DNA of 64,000 bases from Dermabacter indicis (GTDB taxonomy: Bacteria > Actinomycetota > Actinomycetes > Actinomycetales > Dermabacteraceae): NCBI GenBank assembly GCA_001403775.1, contig CYUG01000011.1, positions 1 through 64,000 on the forward strand. Direction: 5' to 3'. The notes below the pieces were generated by a model. The model was not told the origin of the DNA. It worked only from the letters and a program-made list of their open reading frames with translations, and did not search any database. Positions 54,218 through 62,508 of the stretch are shown here, piece by piece; the stretch's first letter is position 1; each line of letters begins with the position of its first letter. A program made the translations under genes and the position numbers.

Positions 54218-56014
54218 CTATTCACTTGCGATACCGAGACGCTCAAGTTCCTCTTCGATGATGCTCGGATCGAGCTTCTGGAAAATCGGCTTCGGCTTTG
54301 CGACCGGAGCGCCCACGACGACTTCGCGATGCCCCCAAGCGGGCACGTTCGTGTAATCACCCGTGATGATGGGGTAGGTGCCGTCGGCATCAAGATCCTC
54401 GACCTCTTCGATGCGCGGCATAGGTGCAATCTCGCGTGTGCCACCCAGGACCTTTTCGACCTGGTTCGCGGAGAACGGCAGGAACGGCGAGAGCATGGTG
54501 TTGAGATCCGTGACCGCCTGCGCGAGCACGTGCAGAATCGTCAGCAGGCGCGGGCGCTCCTCCTCGGCCTTGAGCTTGAACGGCTCGGTCGCCGAGACGT
54601 ACGCGTTTGCTTCACCCACGAGATGCATAATCTCCGCGATCGCCTGACGCTGGTGGTGGGTGCGAATGCGTTTTCCGACGGTGTCAAAGCCCTCGGTGAT
54701 CTTCGTCAGCAGGGCGGTGTCGGCATCCGTCAGCTCACCGGCGGCAGGCACCTCACCCACATTCTTCGCGATCATGGCGGCGGTGCGGTTCACGAGGTTG
54801 CCCCATCCCGCGACGAGCTCATTGTTCGTGCGCGATACGAACTCGCTCCACGTGAAGTCCGCGTCCTGGTTTTCTGGGCCCGCGGCGGAAATAAAGTAGC
54901 GCAGGGCATCGGCCTGGTAGCGCTCGAGAACGTCGCGCACGTAGATGACAACGCCCTTCGAACTTGAGAACTTCTTCCCCTCCATCGTGAGGAACTCCGA
55001 GCTCACGACCTCCGTCGGAAGATTGAGCGTACCGAGCCTGCCCGGCTCACCGCCCTTGCTGCCGCCGCCATTGTGCGCAATAAGCTCGGCCGGCCAAATC
55101 TGCGAATGGAAGACGATGTTGTCCTTGCCCATGAAGTAGTAGGAGAGGGCCTCCGGGTCGTTCCACCACTTACGCCACGCTTCCGGGTCGCCCGTACGTC
55201 GCGCCCACTCAATCGAAGCGGAGAGGTAGCCGATCACGGCGTCGAACCACACGTACAGGCGTTTCGTGGGCTGATCCTCCCACCCCGGAACCGGAATGCC
55301 CCAGTCGATATCGCGGGTCATCGCACGCGGCTTGATGTCCTTGAGGATGTTCTGGCTAAAGCGGATGACGTTCGGGCGCCACAGTCCCGTCGCCTCACGT
55401 TCGTTGAGCCACTCGCCGAGTGCATCGGCGAGTGCGGGAAGGTCGAGGAAGTAGTGGGTCGTCTCAATGAACTTCGGGGTTTCGCCGTTGATCTTTGAGA
55501 CCGGATCAATGAGGTCCGTTGGGTCGAGCTGGTTGCCGCACGCATCGCACTGATCGCCGCGAGCACCCGGCGTTTTACACAGAGGGCACGTGCCCTCGAT
55601 GTAGCGGTCGGGGAGAGTGCGGCCGGTCGAGGGCGAAATTGCGCCGCGGGTGACCTGCTCGATCATGTAGCCGTTGTCCCGCACGGTCGTGAACATTTCC
55701 TGCACGATCGCGTAGTGGTTGCCCGAGGTCGTGCGAGTAAAAAGATCGTAGGAAAGGCCCAAATTGACGAGGTCCTCGACGATCACGCGGTTGTTGCGGT
55801 CCGCGAGTTCGCGCGCCGTGATGCCCTCCTGATCAGCGGCCACGAGAATTGGGGTGCCGTGTTCGTCGGTTCCCGAGACCATGAGCACGTCGTGCCCGGC
55901 CATTCGCATGTAGCGCGAGAACACATCGGAAGGGACACCGAATCCGGCAACGTGGCCGATGTGGCGGGGTCCATTTGCATAGGGCCAGGCAACAGCAGAA
56001 AGCACAGTACTCAT
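54218..56014 (-). CDS. metG: Methionine-tRNA ligase
   Basis: 598 residues. The class I HIGH motif is in [11 protein letters not shown] near residue 18. A zinc knuckle CPLC/CDAC is near 142-157, the KMSKS-like [10 protein letters not shown] near 348, and a helical anticodon domain follows. No C-terminal tRNA-binding extension. A TAGAAT hexamer nine bases before the ATG implies a very short leader. Confidence 0.96.
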   Translation of the reverse strand: MSTVLSAVAWPYANGPRHIGHVAGFGVPSDVFSRYMRMAGHDVLMVSGTDEHGTPILVAADQEGITARELADRNNRVIVEDLVNLGLSYDLFTRTTSGNHYAIVQEMFTTVRDNGYMIEQVTRGAISPSTGRTLPDRYIEGTCPLCKTPGARGDQCDACGNQLDPTDLIDPVSKINGETPKFIETTHYFLDLPALADALGEWLNEREATGLWRPNVIRFSQNILKDIKPRAMTRDIDWGIPVPGWEDQPTKRLYVWFDAVIGYLSASIEWARRTGDPEAWRKWWNDPEALSYYFMGKDNIVFHSQIWPAELIAHNGGGSKGGEPGRLGTLNLPTEVVSSEFLTMEGKKFSSSKGVVIYVRDVLERYQADALRYFISAAGPENQDADFTWSEFVSRTNNELVAGWGNLVNRTAAMIAKNVGEVPAAGELTDADTALLTKITEGFDTVGKRIRTHHQRQAIAEIMHLVGEANAYVSATEPFKLKAEEERPRLLTILHVLAQAVTDLNTMLSPFLPFSANQVEKVLGGTREIAPMPRIEEVEDLDADGTYPIITGDYTNVPAWGHREVVVGAPVAKPKPIFQKLDPSIIEEELERLGIASE

Positions 56015-56053
56015 AGGGCACCAATTCTACGACGTTTTATGAGGGAAGCGCCT

Positions 56054-56059
56054 TATCCT
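56054..56059 (+). promoter_or_regulatory. Putative -10 element of the UGPase gene
   Basis: TATCCT, then six bases, then the ATG at 56066, without a ribosome site. It shares a 51-base divergent region with metG. Confidence 0.45.
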
Positions 56060-56065
56060 GGACTC

Positions 56066-57439
56066 ATGAGTTACGACAACGACACGAATGCCACCGGACT
56101 CACGCTCGCTCAGCAGAAAATGCGCGAGGCGGGCGTGGCGGAAGCTGCCATTAACGTCTTCAGCGACTTTTACCACCAGCTTGAGCAGGGCGTGACCGGG
56201 TCGATCCCGGAAGAGACGATCTCGCCGCTCACCGAGGTAGATCGACTCGCCGATGTCGAGGTTGATCCCGAGGTTGCGAAGGATGCTTTCTCGAAGCTCG
56301 TTGTCATCAACCTCAATGGTGGGCTTGGCACCTCGATGGGCATGGATCGCGCGAAGTCTCTGCTCCCTGTCCGCGACGGAAAGAGCTTCCTCGAGATCAT
56401 CGTCGAGCAAGTGCTCGCCGCTCGAACGAAGACTGGCGCCCGCCTCCCGCTTCTGTTTATGAACTCGTTCCGCACGCGCGAGGACACCCTCGAGGTGCTC
56501 GCTAAATATCCCGACCTCCAGGTGGGGGATCTGCCGCTCGACTTCCTCCAGAACAAGGAGCCGAAGCTCCGCCGCGACGATCTCACGCCCGTCGAATTCC
56601 CCGAGAACCCGGAGCTGGAATGGTGCCCGCCGGGCCACGGCGATATTTACACGGCCCTTCTCACCTCGGGCGTGCTCGATGCGCTTCTTGAGCAGGGTTT
56701 TCGTTACGCATCGATCTCGAACTCGGACAACCTCGGCACGGTTCCTTCGCCCGAGATTGCCGGGTGGTTTGCCGCCTCGGGTGCCCCGTACGCCGCGGAG
56801 CTGTGCCGCCGCACGGCCGCAGACCGCAAGGGCGGGCACCTTGCGATCCGCAAATCCGACTCCCGCCTCATCCTGCGTGATACCGCCCAAACCCCGGCGG
56901 AGCAGATGGAGTACTTCACCGATGAACACCGCCACCCGTTCTTCCACACGAACAACCTGTGGTTTGATCTCGTGAAGCTCAAGGAGATCCTCACCGAGCG
57001 TGAGGGTGTCATGGGCCTTCCACTCATCCGCAACGAAAAGACTGTTGATCCTTCCGATAAGTCAAGCACCCCCGTCTACCAGATTGAATCGGCGATGGGA
57101 GCGGCTATCGAGGTGTTCGAGGGCGCGACCGCGATTGTGGTGGACCGCTCGCGTTTCTTGCCTGTGAAAACGACGAGCGATCTGCTGCTCGTGCGCTCCG
57201 ACGTGTATGCACTCAGCGACGAATTCGCACTCGAAAAGGTCGTGGACAAGGCGCCACTCGTCAAGCTCGCCGATGGCCCCTACAAGCTCGTGGGTGACTT
57301 CGAGAAGCGTTTCCCGGGTGGTGCGCCGAGCCTTAAAGACGCGTCTTCCCTGACCGTTGAGGGGGATTGGACGTTCAATGAGGGCGCCCGGATTGAAGGT
57401 GACGTGACCCTCGGAGCTGAGGGCGGAATCCTCCCGTAG
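56066..57439 (+). CDS. UTP-glucose-1-phosphate uridylyltransferase (eukaryote-type fold)
   Basis: 457 residues of the UDPGP family. The nucleotide-binding loop LNGGLGTSMGMDRAKS near residue 75 is diagnostic. FMNSFRTREDT near 131 and SNSDNLGTV near 220 are further signatures, and a C-terminal beta-helix part ends the protein. It makes UDP-glucose for glycans or glycogen-linked trehalose paths. This type differs from bacterial GalU. The ATG at 56066 is chosen over a much longer frame that runs antisense to metG. Confidence 0.93.
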   Translation: MSYDNDTNATGLTLAQQKMREAGVAEAAINVFSDFYHQLEQGVTGSIPEETISPLTEVDRLADVEVDPEVAKDAFSKLVVINLNGGLGTSMGMDRAKSLLPVRDGKSFLEIIVEQVLAARTKTGARLPLLFMNSFRTREDTLEVLAKYPDLQVGDLPLDFLQNKEPKLRRDDLTPVEFPENPELEWCPPGHGDIYTALLTSGVLDALLEQGFRYASISNSDNLGTVPSPEIAGWFAASGAPYAAELCRRTAADRKGGHLAIRKSDSRLILRDTAQTPAEQMEYFTDEHRHPFFHTNNLWFDLVKLKEILTEREGVMGLPLIRNEKTVDPSDKSSTPVYQIESAMGAAIEVFEGATAIVVDRSRFLPVKTTSDLLLVRSDVYALSDEFALEKVVDKAPLVKLADGPYKLVGDFEKRFPGGAPSLKDASSLTVEGDWTFNEGARIEGDVTLGAEGGILP

Positions 57440-57440
57440 T

Positions 57441-57480
57441 TCCCCTCCTCGAATTGCATAGAGGACGCGGGGGTTTGGTG
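57441..57480 (+). repeat. Short repeat, left copy (inverted)
   Basis: Right after the UGPase stop. Its reverse complement contains AAACCCCCG, eight bases, then CTATGCAATTC. It matches the two copies near 59762-59845 at about 22 of 26 core positions, in inverted orientation to them. All three lie just downstream of a gene end. See findings. Confidence 0.75.
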
Positions 57481-57553
57481 CGGTGCATGTGGCCCGCCCA
57501 GGCCCCCGATTCCATGCTACGCTGCCTGCCAATCACCATTGAGGCGCTAGGCC

Positions 57554-57595
57554 TTGGCGAGACTCCGCTAAGTCGAGCGTATGCCGGCTCGCCAA
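57554..57595. repeat. 8-bp inverted repeat in intergenic stretch
   Basis: TTGGCGAG at 57554-57561 and CTCGCCAA at 57588-57595 can form a hairpin with a 26-base loop. It lies in the 247 bases between the left repeat and the lipoprotein gene, which contain no evident gene. Purpose unknown. Confidence 0.45.
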
Positions 57596-57726
57596 ACTCT
57601 CTTCGCTTATGAAGACTTTCCACATTCTCCAAACACCCGTTGCGCGGGTCCTAACGTTCTGGTTGGCTATGTGACATGGGCCTCGCTCGGGGGAGTGGGG
57701 TTGCGGTGACCTGGATGGGGGAGTGC

Positions 57727-58410
57727 ATGAAAAGTAGGCCGGCACAGATTTTTGGTGCGTTTAGTGTCGCGGTTGTGATGGCGGCTGGGTTAGTGGGCTG
57801 CGGTGGGAGTGGGGCTGCTGGCGGTCCGACGCCTGTCGCGCAGTCATCCAGCTCTCCGCTGAGCAGTGATGCCGGCGGTTCAGATTCGGGTGGTGGCAGT
57901 GATGGCGGCGGTGAAGCCTCCGGCCGCACGCCGAATCTTCCTCCAGAGAATGCCGCGTTGGAGGCTCCTGACTTCAAGGACTATACGGGCATCAAATATG
58001 AGACCGATCAGGGTGCACAGGAGACGGTTCGGTTCTTCTTCGATGCGATGTATTACGGGTATGCCACCGGCGATATCTCGCCCTTCCAACGCGTTGTCGA
58101 TGAGTCTGGATGCGAAGGATGCGCAAAGATTATCAACGATGTCGGAGCATGGAGAACGTCGGGAAGTTACCTCACACCTTCTAAAAATACGACTCTTTCA
58201 CTTGAGCGCATGAAGGATGAAGACTCTTATCGCGGGCGCACTCCGATCTATTACAGCTTTGAACGGAGTGCGGCGGTCAAAAAAACTGTAGACGGGAAGT
58301 CAGAAAACTTCCCACAGCAAAATTATGAAGCGTCGGCACTGCTGGCTTGGCAGAACGATCACTGGGAAGTAGTAGCCGTGTCGTGGCGAAAGAAGGCTAC
58401 CGATGAATAG
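57727..58410 (+). CDS. DUF6318-type lipoprotein
   Basis: 227 residues. The signal peptide ends in a lipobox (LVGC near residue 25), so the protein should be lipid-anchored outside. A Gly/Ser-rich linker (about 26-75) precedes a C-terminal domain with ETVRFFFDAMYYGYATGD and a Cys pair in SGCEGCAKI. This resembles DUF6318 of Micrococcales, function unknown. ATG at 57727 has a GGGGGAG site; an upstream ATG at 57676 gives no proper signal. Base composition looks less GC-biased than neighbours. Confidence 0.8.
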   Translation: MKSRPAQIFGAFSVAVVMAAGLVGCGGSGAAGGPTPVAQSSSSPLSSDAGGSDSGGGSDGGGEASGRTPNLPPENAALEAPDFKDYTGIKYETDQGAQETVRFFFDAMYYGYATGDISPFQRVVDESGCEGCAKIINDVGAWRTSGSYLTPSKNTTLSLERMKDEDSYRGRTPIYYSFERSAAVKKTVDGKSENFPQQNYEASALLAWQNDHWEVVAVSWRKKATDE

Positions 58411-59416
58411 CCGCTTTTCGTGGCCATCCTTGATCGCTTTGCTCGTCTTGATAAGTATGTCCTCACCGGCGAATCTGGCGAGAGCTGAAGATTCGGATAG
58501 TCAATTCGATGCAGGCTTTACAGATGGCGCTATCAGAATAGATGGCCACAAGCGTGGTCGTGGTGATTCTGTTGAGCGGCCGGTGGATATGTCGCCGGGG
58601 AAGCGTGATGCGGTGACGGATGCCCCGCGGCGGGTGTGGGTGTCGGCGAATGATCGGGATTTGGGTTGCCGAAGCGGTGGGCCTGATGCGTTCCAAACGA
58701 TTGCTGTAACGTCGTTGTGTCGCTCCGTGCGGGCAGCATGTCCTTTAGTTTTTCCAGAGGCGTCAGTAGTGGTGGGGCGTGAGGTGGAGGCGTCGACGGG
58801 TGCGCCGATTTTTGGGACGGAGCGTTTGTCGGGGTGTTCGTCGTCTTCGGGTTCGGGTAGCGGGGGACCTGTGATGCCAGTCGTGTCACAGGAGGATTTT
58901 CGTTCGCTTGGGGTGCGTCCTTTGGTGGCGCATTTGGGTCCGCCTGGACAGTGGATTCCGGTGGGCATCGACATGATTGTGTGGGCCGAGTCGGATGTAC
59001 AGGTGTTTGAGGTGGAGATGTTTGGGCAGCCGGTGCGGGTGCGGGCGACGCCGGTGAAGTATGTGTGGGATTTTGGTGATGGGACGGTGTTGACGACGTC
59101 GTTTCCGGGTCGGCCACATCCATCGAGGGATGTGTCAATGCGGTATGTGGGGCAGGGGTGGTATGAGGTTTCGCTTGTGACGGTGTTTAGTGGGGAGTTT
59201 TCGGTGGCTGGTGGTCCGTGGCAGCCGATTCGAGGGACGGTTGAGGTGGCTTCGGAGAAGAAGTGGATTTATTCGGACGTCCGGCAGTCGCGTCTTGTGG
59301 GGGACGAAGTGCCCAAGGAGTATGTGGACATTCCTGAGCGAGGCGCCGACACGCTCGGCCCAATAAACCCGGAAGCCAAAAAAGAGACATTGACAAAGCC
59401 GCGGAAGAAACACTGA
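58403..59416 (+). CDS. Secreted protein with PKD-like motif
   Basis: 337 residues. An N-terminal signal peptide (about 1-28, ending ANLARA) is followed by a polar region with several Cys and a Gly/Ser stretch. A beta-rich part with KYVWDFGDGT near 225 recalls the PKD fold's WDFGDG. The end is basic. Function unknown. The ATG overlaps the lipoprotein stop, so the two form a coupled pair, an arrangement I associate with Micrococcales. Codon use is G/T-rich and unlike the surrounding core genes. Confidence 0.78.
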   Translation: MNSRFSWPSLIALLVLISMSSPANLARAEDSDSQFDAGFTDGAIRIDGHKRGRGDSVERPVDMSPGKRDAVTDAPRRVWVSANDRDLGCRSGGPDAFQTIAVTSLCRSVRAACPLVFPEASVVVGREVEASTGAPIFGTERLSGCSSSSGSGSGGPVMPVVSQEDFRSLGVRPLVAHLGPPGQWIPVGIDMIVWAESDVQVFEVEMFGQPVRVRATPVKYVWDFGDGTVLTTSFPGRPHPSRDVSMRYVGQGWYEVSLVTVFSGEFSVAGGPWQPIRGTVEVASEKKWIYSDVRQSRLVGDEVPKEYVDIPERGADTLGPINPEAKKETLTKPRKKH

Positions 59417-59761
59417 TTGATTGCTGGTTTTCGCCACCCTGATTCTCATGGATGCTGGGTACCTCAATTAGCGCTTCGTGCGGTGAACTGCTTCACGTCG
59501 GTTGGGGAAGGCGAGAGAGGCTGGAGAAGAGGGGGAGGTCGGGGCCCCTTGCTGAACAGGCGAGCCTAGGTGAGGTTGGGAAATCCAAGAAGCGGAGCCA
59601 GCTGAACAAGTACGGCGGAATGAGACCGAAGCTACCGTCGGACCTGGGCTGCGAAGCCAGTGACCACAGGCCTTAGACCCACTCCCTTGAGCCGTCTCGC
59701 ATCACGATCGGATGACGCAGAGAAGAGGAGGGGGGAAGGCACCGCTACCGGTGATCTCTAG
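59417..59761. other. Non-coding stretch with possible structured RNA
   Basis: No convincing gene is seen in about 345 bases. From 59478 the sequence begins GTGCGG and contains short self-complementary runs, for example GGCTGCGAAGCC, a stem closed by a GNRA-type GCGA loop, near 59648-59659. This resembles in a general way the 5' part (domain I) of a bacterial group II intron, but I cannot confirm it. It could also be another structured RNA or decayed DNA. Confidence 0.3.
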
Positions 59762-59795
59762 GCCTCCCAAACCCCCGCAGCGCCTATGCAATGCG
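59762..59795 (-). repeat. Short repeat, right copy 1
   Basis: Contains AAACCCCCGCAGCGCCTATG followed by CAATGC, matching copy 2 at about 22 of 26 positions. Direct repeat with copy 2, inverted relative to the left copy. Confidence 0.75.
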
Positions 59796-59803
59796 AAGTG
59801 GAT

Positions 59804-59845
59804 GCCTCCAAACCCCCACAACCCCTATGCAATTCAAGGGAGGGG
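59804..59845 (-). repeat. Short repeat, right copy 2
   Basis: Contains AAACCCCCACAACCCCTATG followed by CAATTC and a G-rich end. It covers the pdxY stop codon (59834-59836). It shares CTATGCAATTC exactly with the reverse complement of the left copy. Confidence 0.75.
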
Positions 59846-60691
59846 GAGAGGGTGGGCCTTGAATTTCGTGTCCGGATTGACGAACGCCTCCTGACTTTCC
59901 ACGATCAAAAGTTCGCGCGCATCGACCTTGAGAGTGCGATCGATCAGCTCGAACACCGAGGCGGCCGTCTTCTCGAGAGCTTCGATGGGGCCGGCGCCAC
60001 CGAGTAAGTGCGCCGTGAAAAGCGCCGTCGTCACATCTCCACTGCCATGAACCTTGCGCTTGAGGCGCGGGGTCGAAATGAGGTACGCGCCGGAAGAATC
60101 GGCGACGAGAAGCTCGAGGGTGCCGGACTCAGTCACGTCAGTGAGCACGCTCGTGACGAGAACGGTTTCCGGGCCCTTTGCTCGTAGCTGTTCGACCGCC
60201 TTGACAGTGCCCTCGAGCGTAGAAACATCGACGCCCGTGAGCACACCGAGCTCGAAGTGATTCGGGGTGAGAACATCCGCTGCCGGAACAACCTTGTTCG
60301 CCATGAGCGGCGGAATATCGGAATCGACATAGAACCCTTCGCCTGCATTGCCCATGACAGGATCGGCGATATACATAGCGTGTGGATTGTGCTTCTTCAC
60401 GCGCTTCACGGCATCGAGGATGACGTCGGTGACGGCAGCGGAGCCCTGATAGCCACTGAGGATAGCGTCGGCCTCGCCGAGAACGCCGAGTTCCTCGAGA
60501 CCAAGCACAACGTCGTGCACGTCTTTTGCGTCGATGACCGGGCCGCGGAACGTGGCGTGGCCCGTGTGGTTGGAAAAGAGGACGGTGTTGACCGGCCACA
60601 CCTCGTGTCCGAGTCGCTGGAGCGGGAACACCGCTGCGGAGTTGCCCGCGTGGCCGTAAGCGACGGCGGATTGAATCGACAGAATTTTCAT
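59834..60691 (-). CDS. pdxY: Pyridoxal kinase
   Basis: 285 residues of the ribokinase-like family. VAYGHAGNSAAVFPLQRLG near residue 10, ILSGYQGSA near 77, ADPVMGNAGEGFYV near 109 and the phosphate site HGSGDVTTALFTAHLLGG near 219 identify PdxY. It makes pyridoxal 5'-phosphate by salvage. The ATG has a GGAGTGA site. Its last codons lie within the short repeat. Confidence 0.94.
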   Translation of the reverse strand: MKILSIQSAVAYGHAGNSAAVFPLQRLGHEVWPVNTVLFSNHTGHATFRGPVIDAKDVHDVVLGLEELGVLGEADAILSGYQGSAAVTDVILDAVKRVKKHNPHAMYIADPVMGNAGEGFYVDSDIPPLMANKVVPAADVLTPNHFELGVLTGVDVSTLEGTVKAVEQLRAKGPETVLVTSVLTDVTESGTLELLVADSSGAYLISTPRLKRKVHGSGDVTTALFTAHLLGGAGPIEALEKTAASVFELIDRTLKVDARELLIVESQEAFVNPDTKFKAHPLPLP

Positions 60692-60731
60692 GCGTCACTC
60701 CTTGACGACGTGTGGACGATACACATGGTGA

Positions 60732-61343
60732 TTAGAACAGGGAAGGGCCGAGTGCCTTGGCTTTCTCGGCGAGGTAGCACGTGCCGCATAGCGACTCGTA
60801 GGTCACGCGACCGGCGCCATCAATGGCCACCTGATCCCCCTCGAACACGAACACGCCATTCACGCTGCGGCAATTGAACTCAGCCTGCGATCCACAGCGG
60901 CACATCGTGGGGAGCTTCTCGAAGTTGTCGGCAAGCTCAAACAGACGCGAAGACCCGGGAAACTGGCAAGCGAGAAAGTCGGTGCGAAGGCCGTAGCAGA
61001 TGACGGAGATCTGGTCGTTCTTGGCGACGAGGAACAACTGATCGATCTGGTCACGATCGAGGAACTGGCTCTCATCAACGAGAACGACGTGAAAATCGCG
61101 ATCAGGTCGCTCGGCGATGAACGCTTTGATTTCTTCGCGTAGGTCGTGGCCCGACTCGATGAGGACATCGACTCGCCGCTTCGCGCCGCCACGGGCGAGA
61201 ACCCAGTCTTCGCCCTTCGTGTCCACAGCGGGCTTCACGGTAATGGTGCCGAGGCCGCGCTCTTCGTAGTTGTAGGCGGTCTTGATGAGGGTGTCGGATT
61301 TTCCCGAGTTCATCGCGCCGTATTTGAAGTGGAGCTTGGCCAT
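60732..61343 (-). CDS. tdk: Thymidine kinase (type II)
   Basis: 203 residues. Walker A GAMNSGKSDT near residue 9, Walker B VVLVDESQFLDR near 86, and a zinc site formed by CRCG near 147 and CGTC near 186. It phosphorylates thymidine for salvage. The ATG has a GGAGGAA site. pdxY begins 40 bases downstream with its own site. Confidence 0.96.
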   Translation of the reverse strand: MAKLHFKYGAMNSGKSDTLIKTAYNYEERGLGTITVKPAVDTKGEDWVLARGGAKRRVDVLIESGHDLREEIKAFIAERPDRDFHVVLVDESQFLDRDQIDQLFLVAKNDQISVICYGLRTDFLACQFPGSSRLFELADNFEKLPTMCRCGSQAEFNCRSVNGVFVFEGDQVAIDGAGRVTYESLCGTCYLAEKAKALGPSLF

Positions 61344-61413
61344 CGATTCCTCCTGAGCTTCCCTTCATCGTGCGCGAATAGGTCCTCCACAACCTTAGTG
61401 CACCTGGCCTTGC

Positions 61414-61419
61414 TAGCGT
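61414..61419 (+). promoter_or_regulatory. Putative -10 element before the isomerase-like gene
   Basis: TAGCGT, then six bases, then the GTG at 61426, with no ribosome site. The best reason to prefer that start. Confidence 0.4.
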
Positions 61420-61425
61420 GAAGCG

Positions 61426-62397
61426 GTGATGACAAGCGACGAAAGCAGCGGCGGCCGAAAGGTTTTCACCCGGAAGAATCAGGCGAGGAAAAACTCGAGA
61501 GCGTGGCGCGAGAGAAGCCGGGCAGGCGTCGGACCCCACGGTTCCGAACCCACCGGCGGGAGAAACCGAACCGAAACGGGCCAAGCCACACGACCCGAAA
61601 CCCGCGCTGGCCGAGTGATTCCCGTGGGGCTTTCCACCTCCTCACTGTTCCCGCTCGGCCTCGAGGAGACGTTCCAGGCTGCGCGGCACACGGGCTACGA
61701 CGGCGTCGAGGTCATGTGTTCGCTCGACCCTGCAACCCGCGACGCGATGCGCCTCGAGACTCTCAGGCGCGTATACGACCTGCCGATCTTGTCGCTTCAT
61801 GCCCCGACCCTCTTCTTCTTGCAGTTCGCGGGCGGTCTCGACCCGAAGAAGAAGCTCGAGGATACGATGCGCCTTGCCGTGGATCTTGGAGTTCCGACGG
61901 TTGTGGCCCACCCGCCGTTTCGATGGCAGGGGCGTTATGCCCGGGATTTCGTCGATATCGTTGCCGAACTTGAAGAGCGCTACGGGATCGCGCTTGCCGT
62001 GGAGAACATGTACCCGTGGCGGCTCGGTGTGCGCGAGGCACTCCCGTACTACCCGGACCACGACCCGACTGACGAAGATTACGCGCACCTCACGATCGAC
62101 CTCTCTCATGCGTCGACCGCGGGTGATGATGCCCTTGCGATGATCGAGCGTGTGGGCGACAGGCTGAGTCACCTTCACCTCACTGATGGTTCCGGACACA
62201 CGCTTCGCGATGAGCATCTCGTGCCCGGGGATGGCGATCAGCCGGTGACCGAAATTCTTCGCACCCTTGCGCGCGCCAACTGGGGTGGGTCGGTAGTCGT
62301 GGAAATCGCGACGGGTGCGAGCCGGAAGTTTGAGGCGAAGCTTCCCGCTATTGAACGTTCCCTCGCCCTCGCGCGCCGAGAACTCAGTCACGTTTGA
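61426..62397 (+). CDS. Sugar phosphate isomerase/epimerase-like TIM barrel
   Basis: 323 residues from GTG 61426. The first ~63 are Arg/Gly-rich and look disordered. The rest is a xylose-isomerase-like (AP endonuclease 2 family) barrel: GYDGVEVM near 90, ILSLHAPTLF near 121, VVAHPPFRWQG near 157, AVENMYPW near 190, IDLSHAS near 223 and LSHLHLTDGSG near 246. Metal-ligand-type Glu, His and Asp are present. Substrate unknown. A GTG at 61615 begins just at the barrel but lacks a ribosome site. Confidence 0.82.
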   Translation: MMTSDESSGGRKVFTRKNQARKNSRAWRERSRAGVGPHGSEPTGGRNRTETGQATRPETRAGRVIPVGLSTSSLFPLGLEETFQAARHTGYDGVEVMCSLDPATRDAMRLETLRRVYDLPILSLHAPTLFFLQFAGGLDPKKKLEDTMRLAVDLGVPTVVAHPPFRWQGRYARDFVDIVAELEERYGIALAVENMYPWRLGVREALPYYPDHDPTDEDYAHLTIDLSHASTAGDDALAMIERVGDRLSHLHLTDGSGHTLRDEHLVPGDGDQPVTEILRTLARANWGGSVVVEIATGASRKFEAKLPAIERSLALARRELSHV

Positions 62398-62508
62398 GGC
62401 CTCCAGGGCCCTTAACTGGTCACTTTTTCATCGAATCTCCAGTGCTTCGGTGGACAATAATGGGGCGCTTTGAGAGGCGCGAACCGAGACTGAAAGCGAT
62501 TAGTAGTA

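Noticed and set aside
53942-54967. A 341-codon plus-strand frame across fetB and metG
   Set aside because: Opposite two well-supported genes; Arg/His-rich shadow with no motif.
55970-55990. A TTTGCATAGGGCC string resembling the 57.4/59.8 kb repeat
   Set aside because: It encodes the conserved AWPYANGP start of MetG and lacks the C-run half of the repeat.
55715-56065. Upstream extension of the UGPase frame
   Set aside because: Antisense to metG. The family N-terminus begins near the ATG at 56066.
59452-59894. Short open frames in the 59.4-59.9 kb gap
   Set aside because: No ribosome sites or family features; sequence looks structured or decayed rather than coding.
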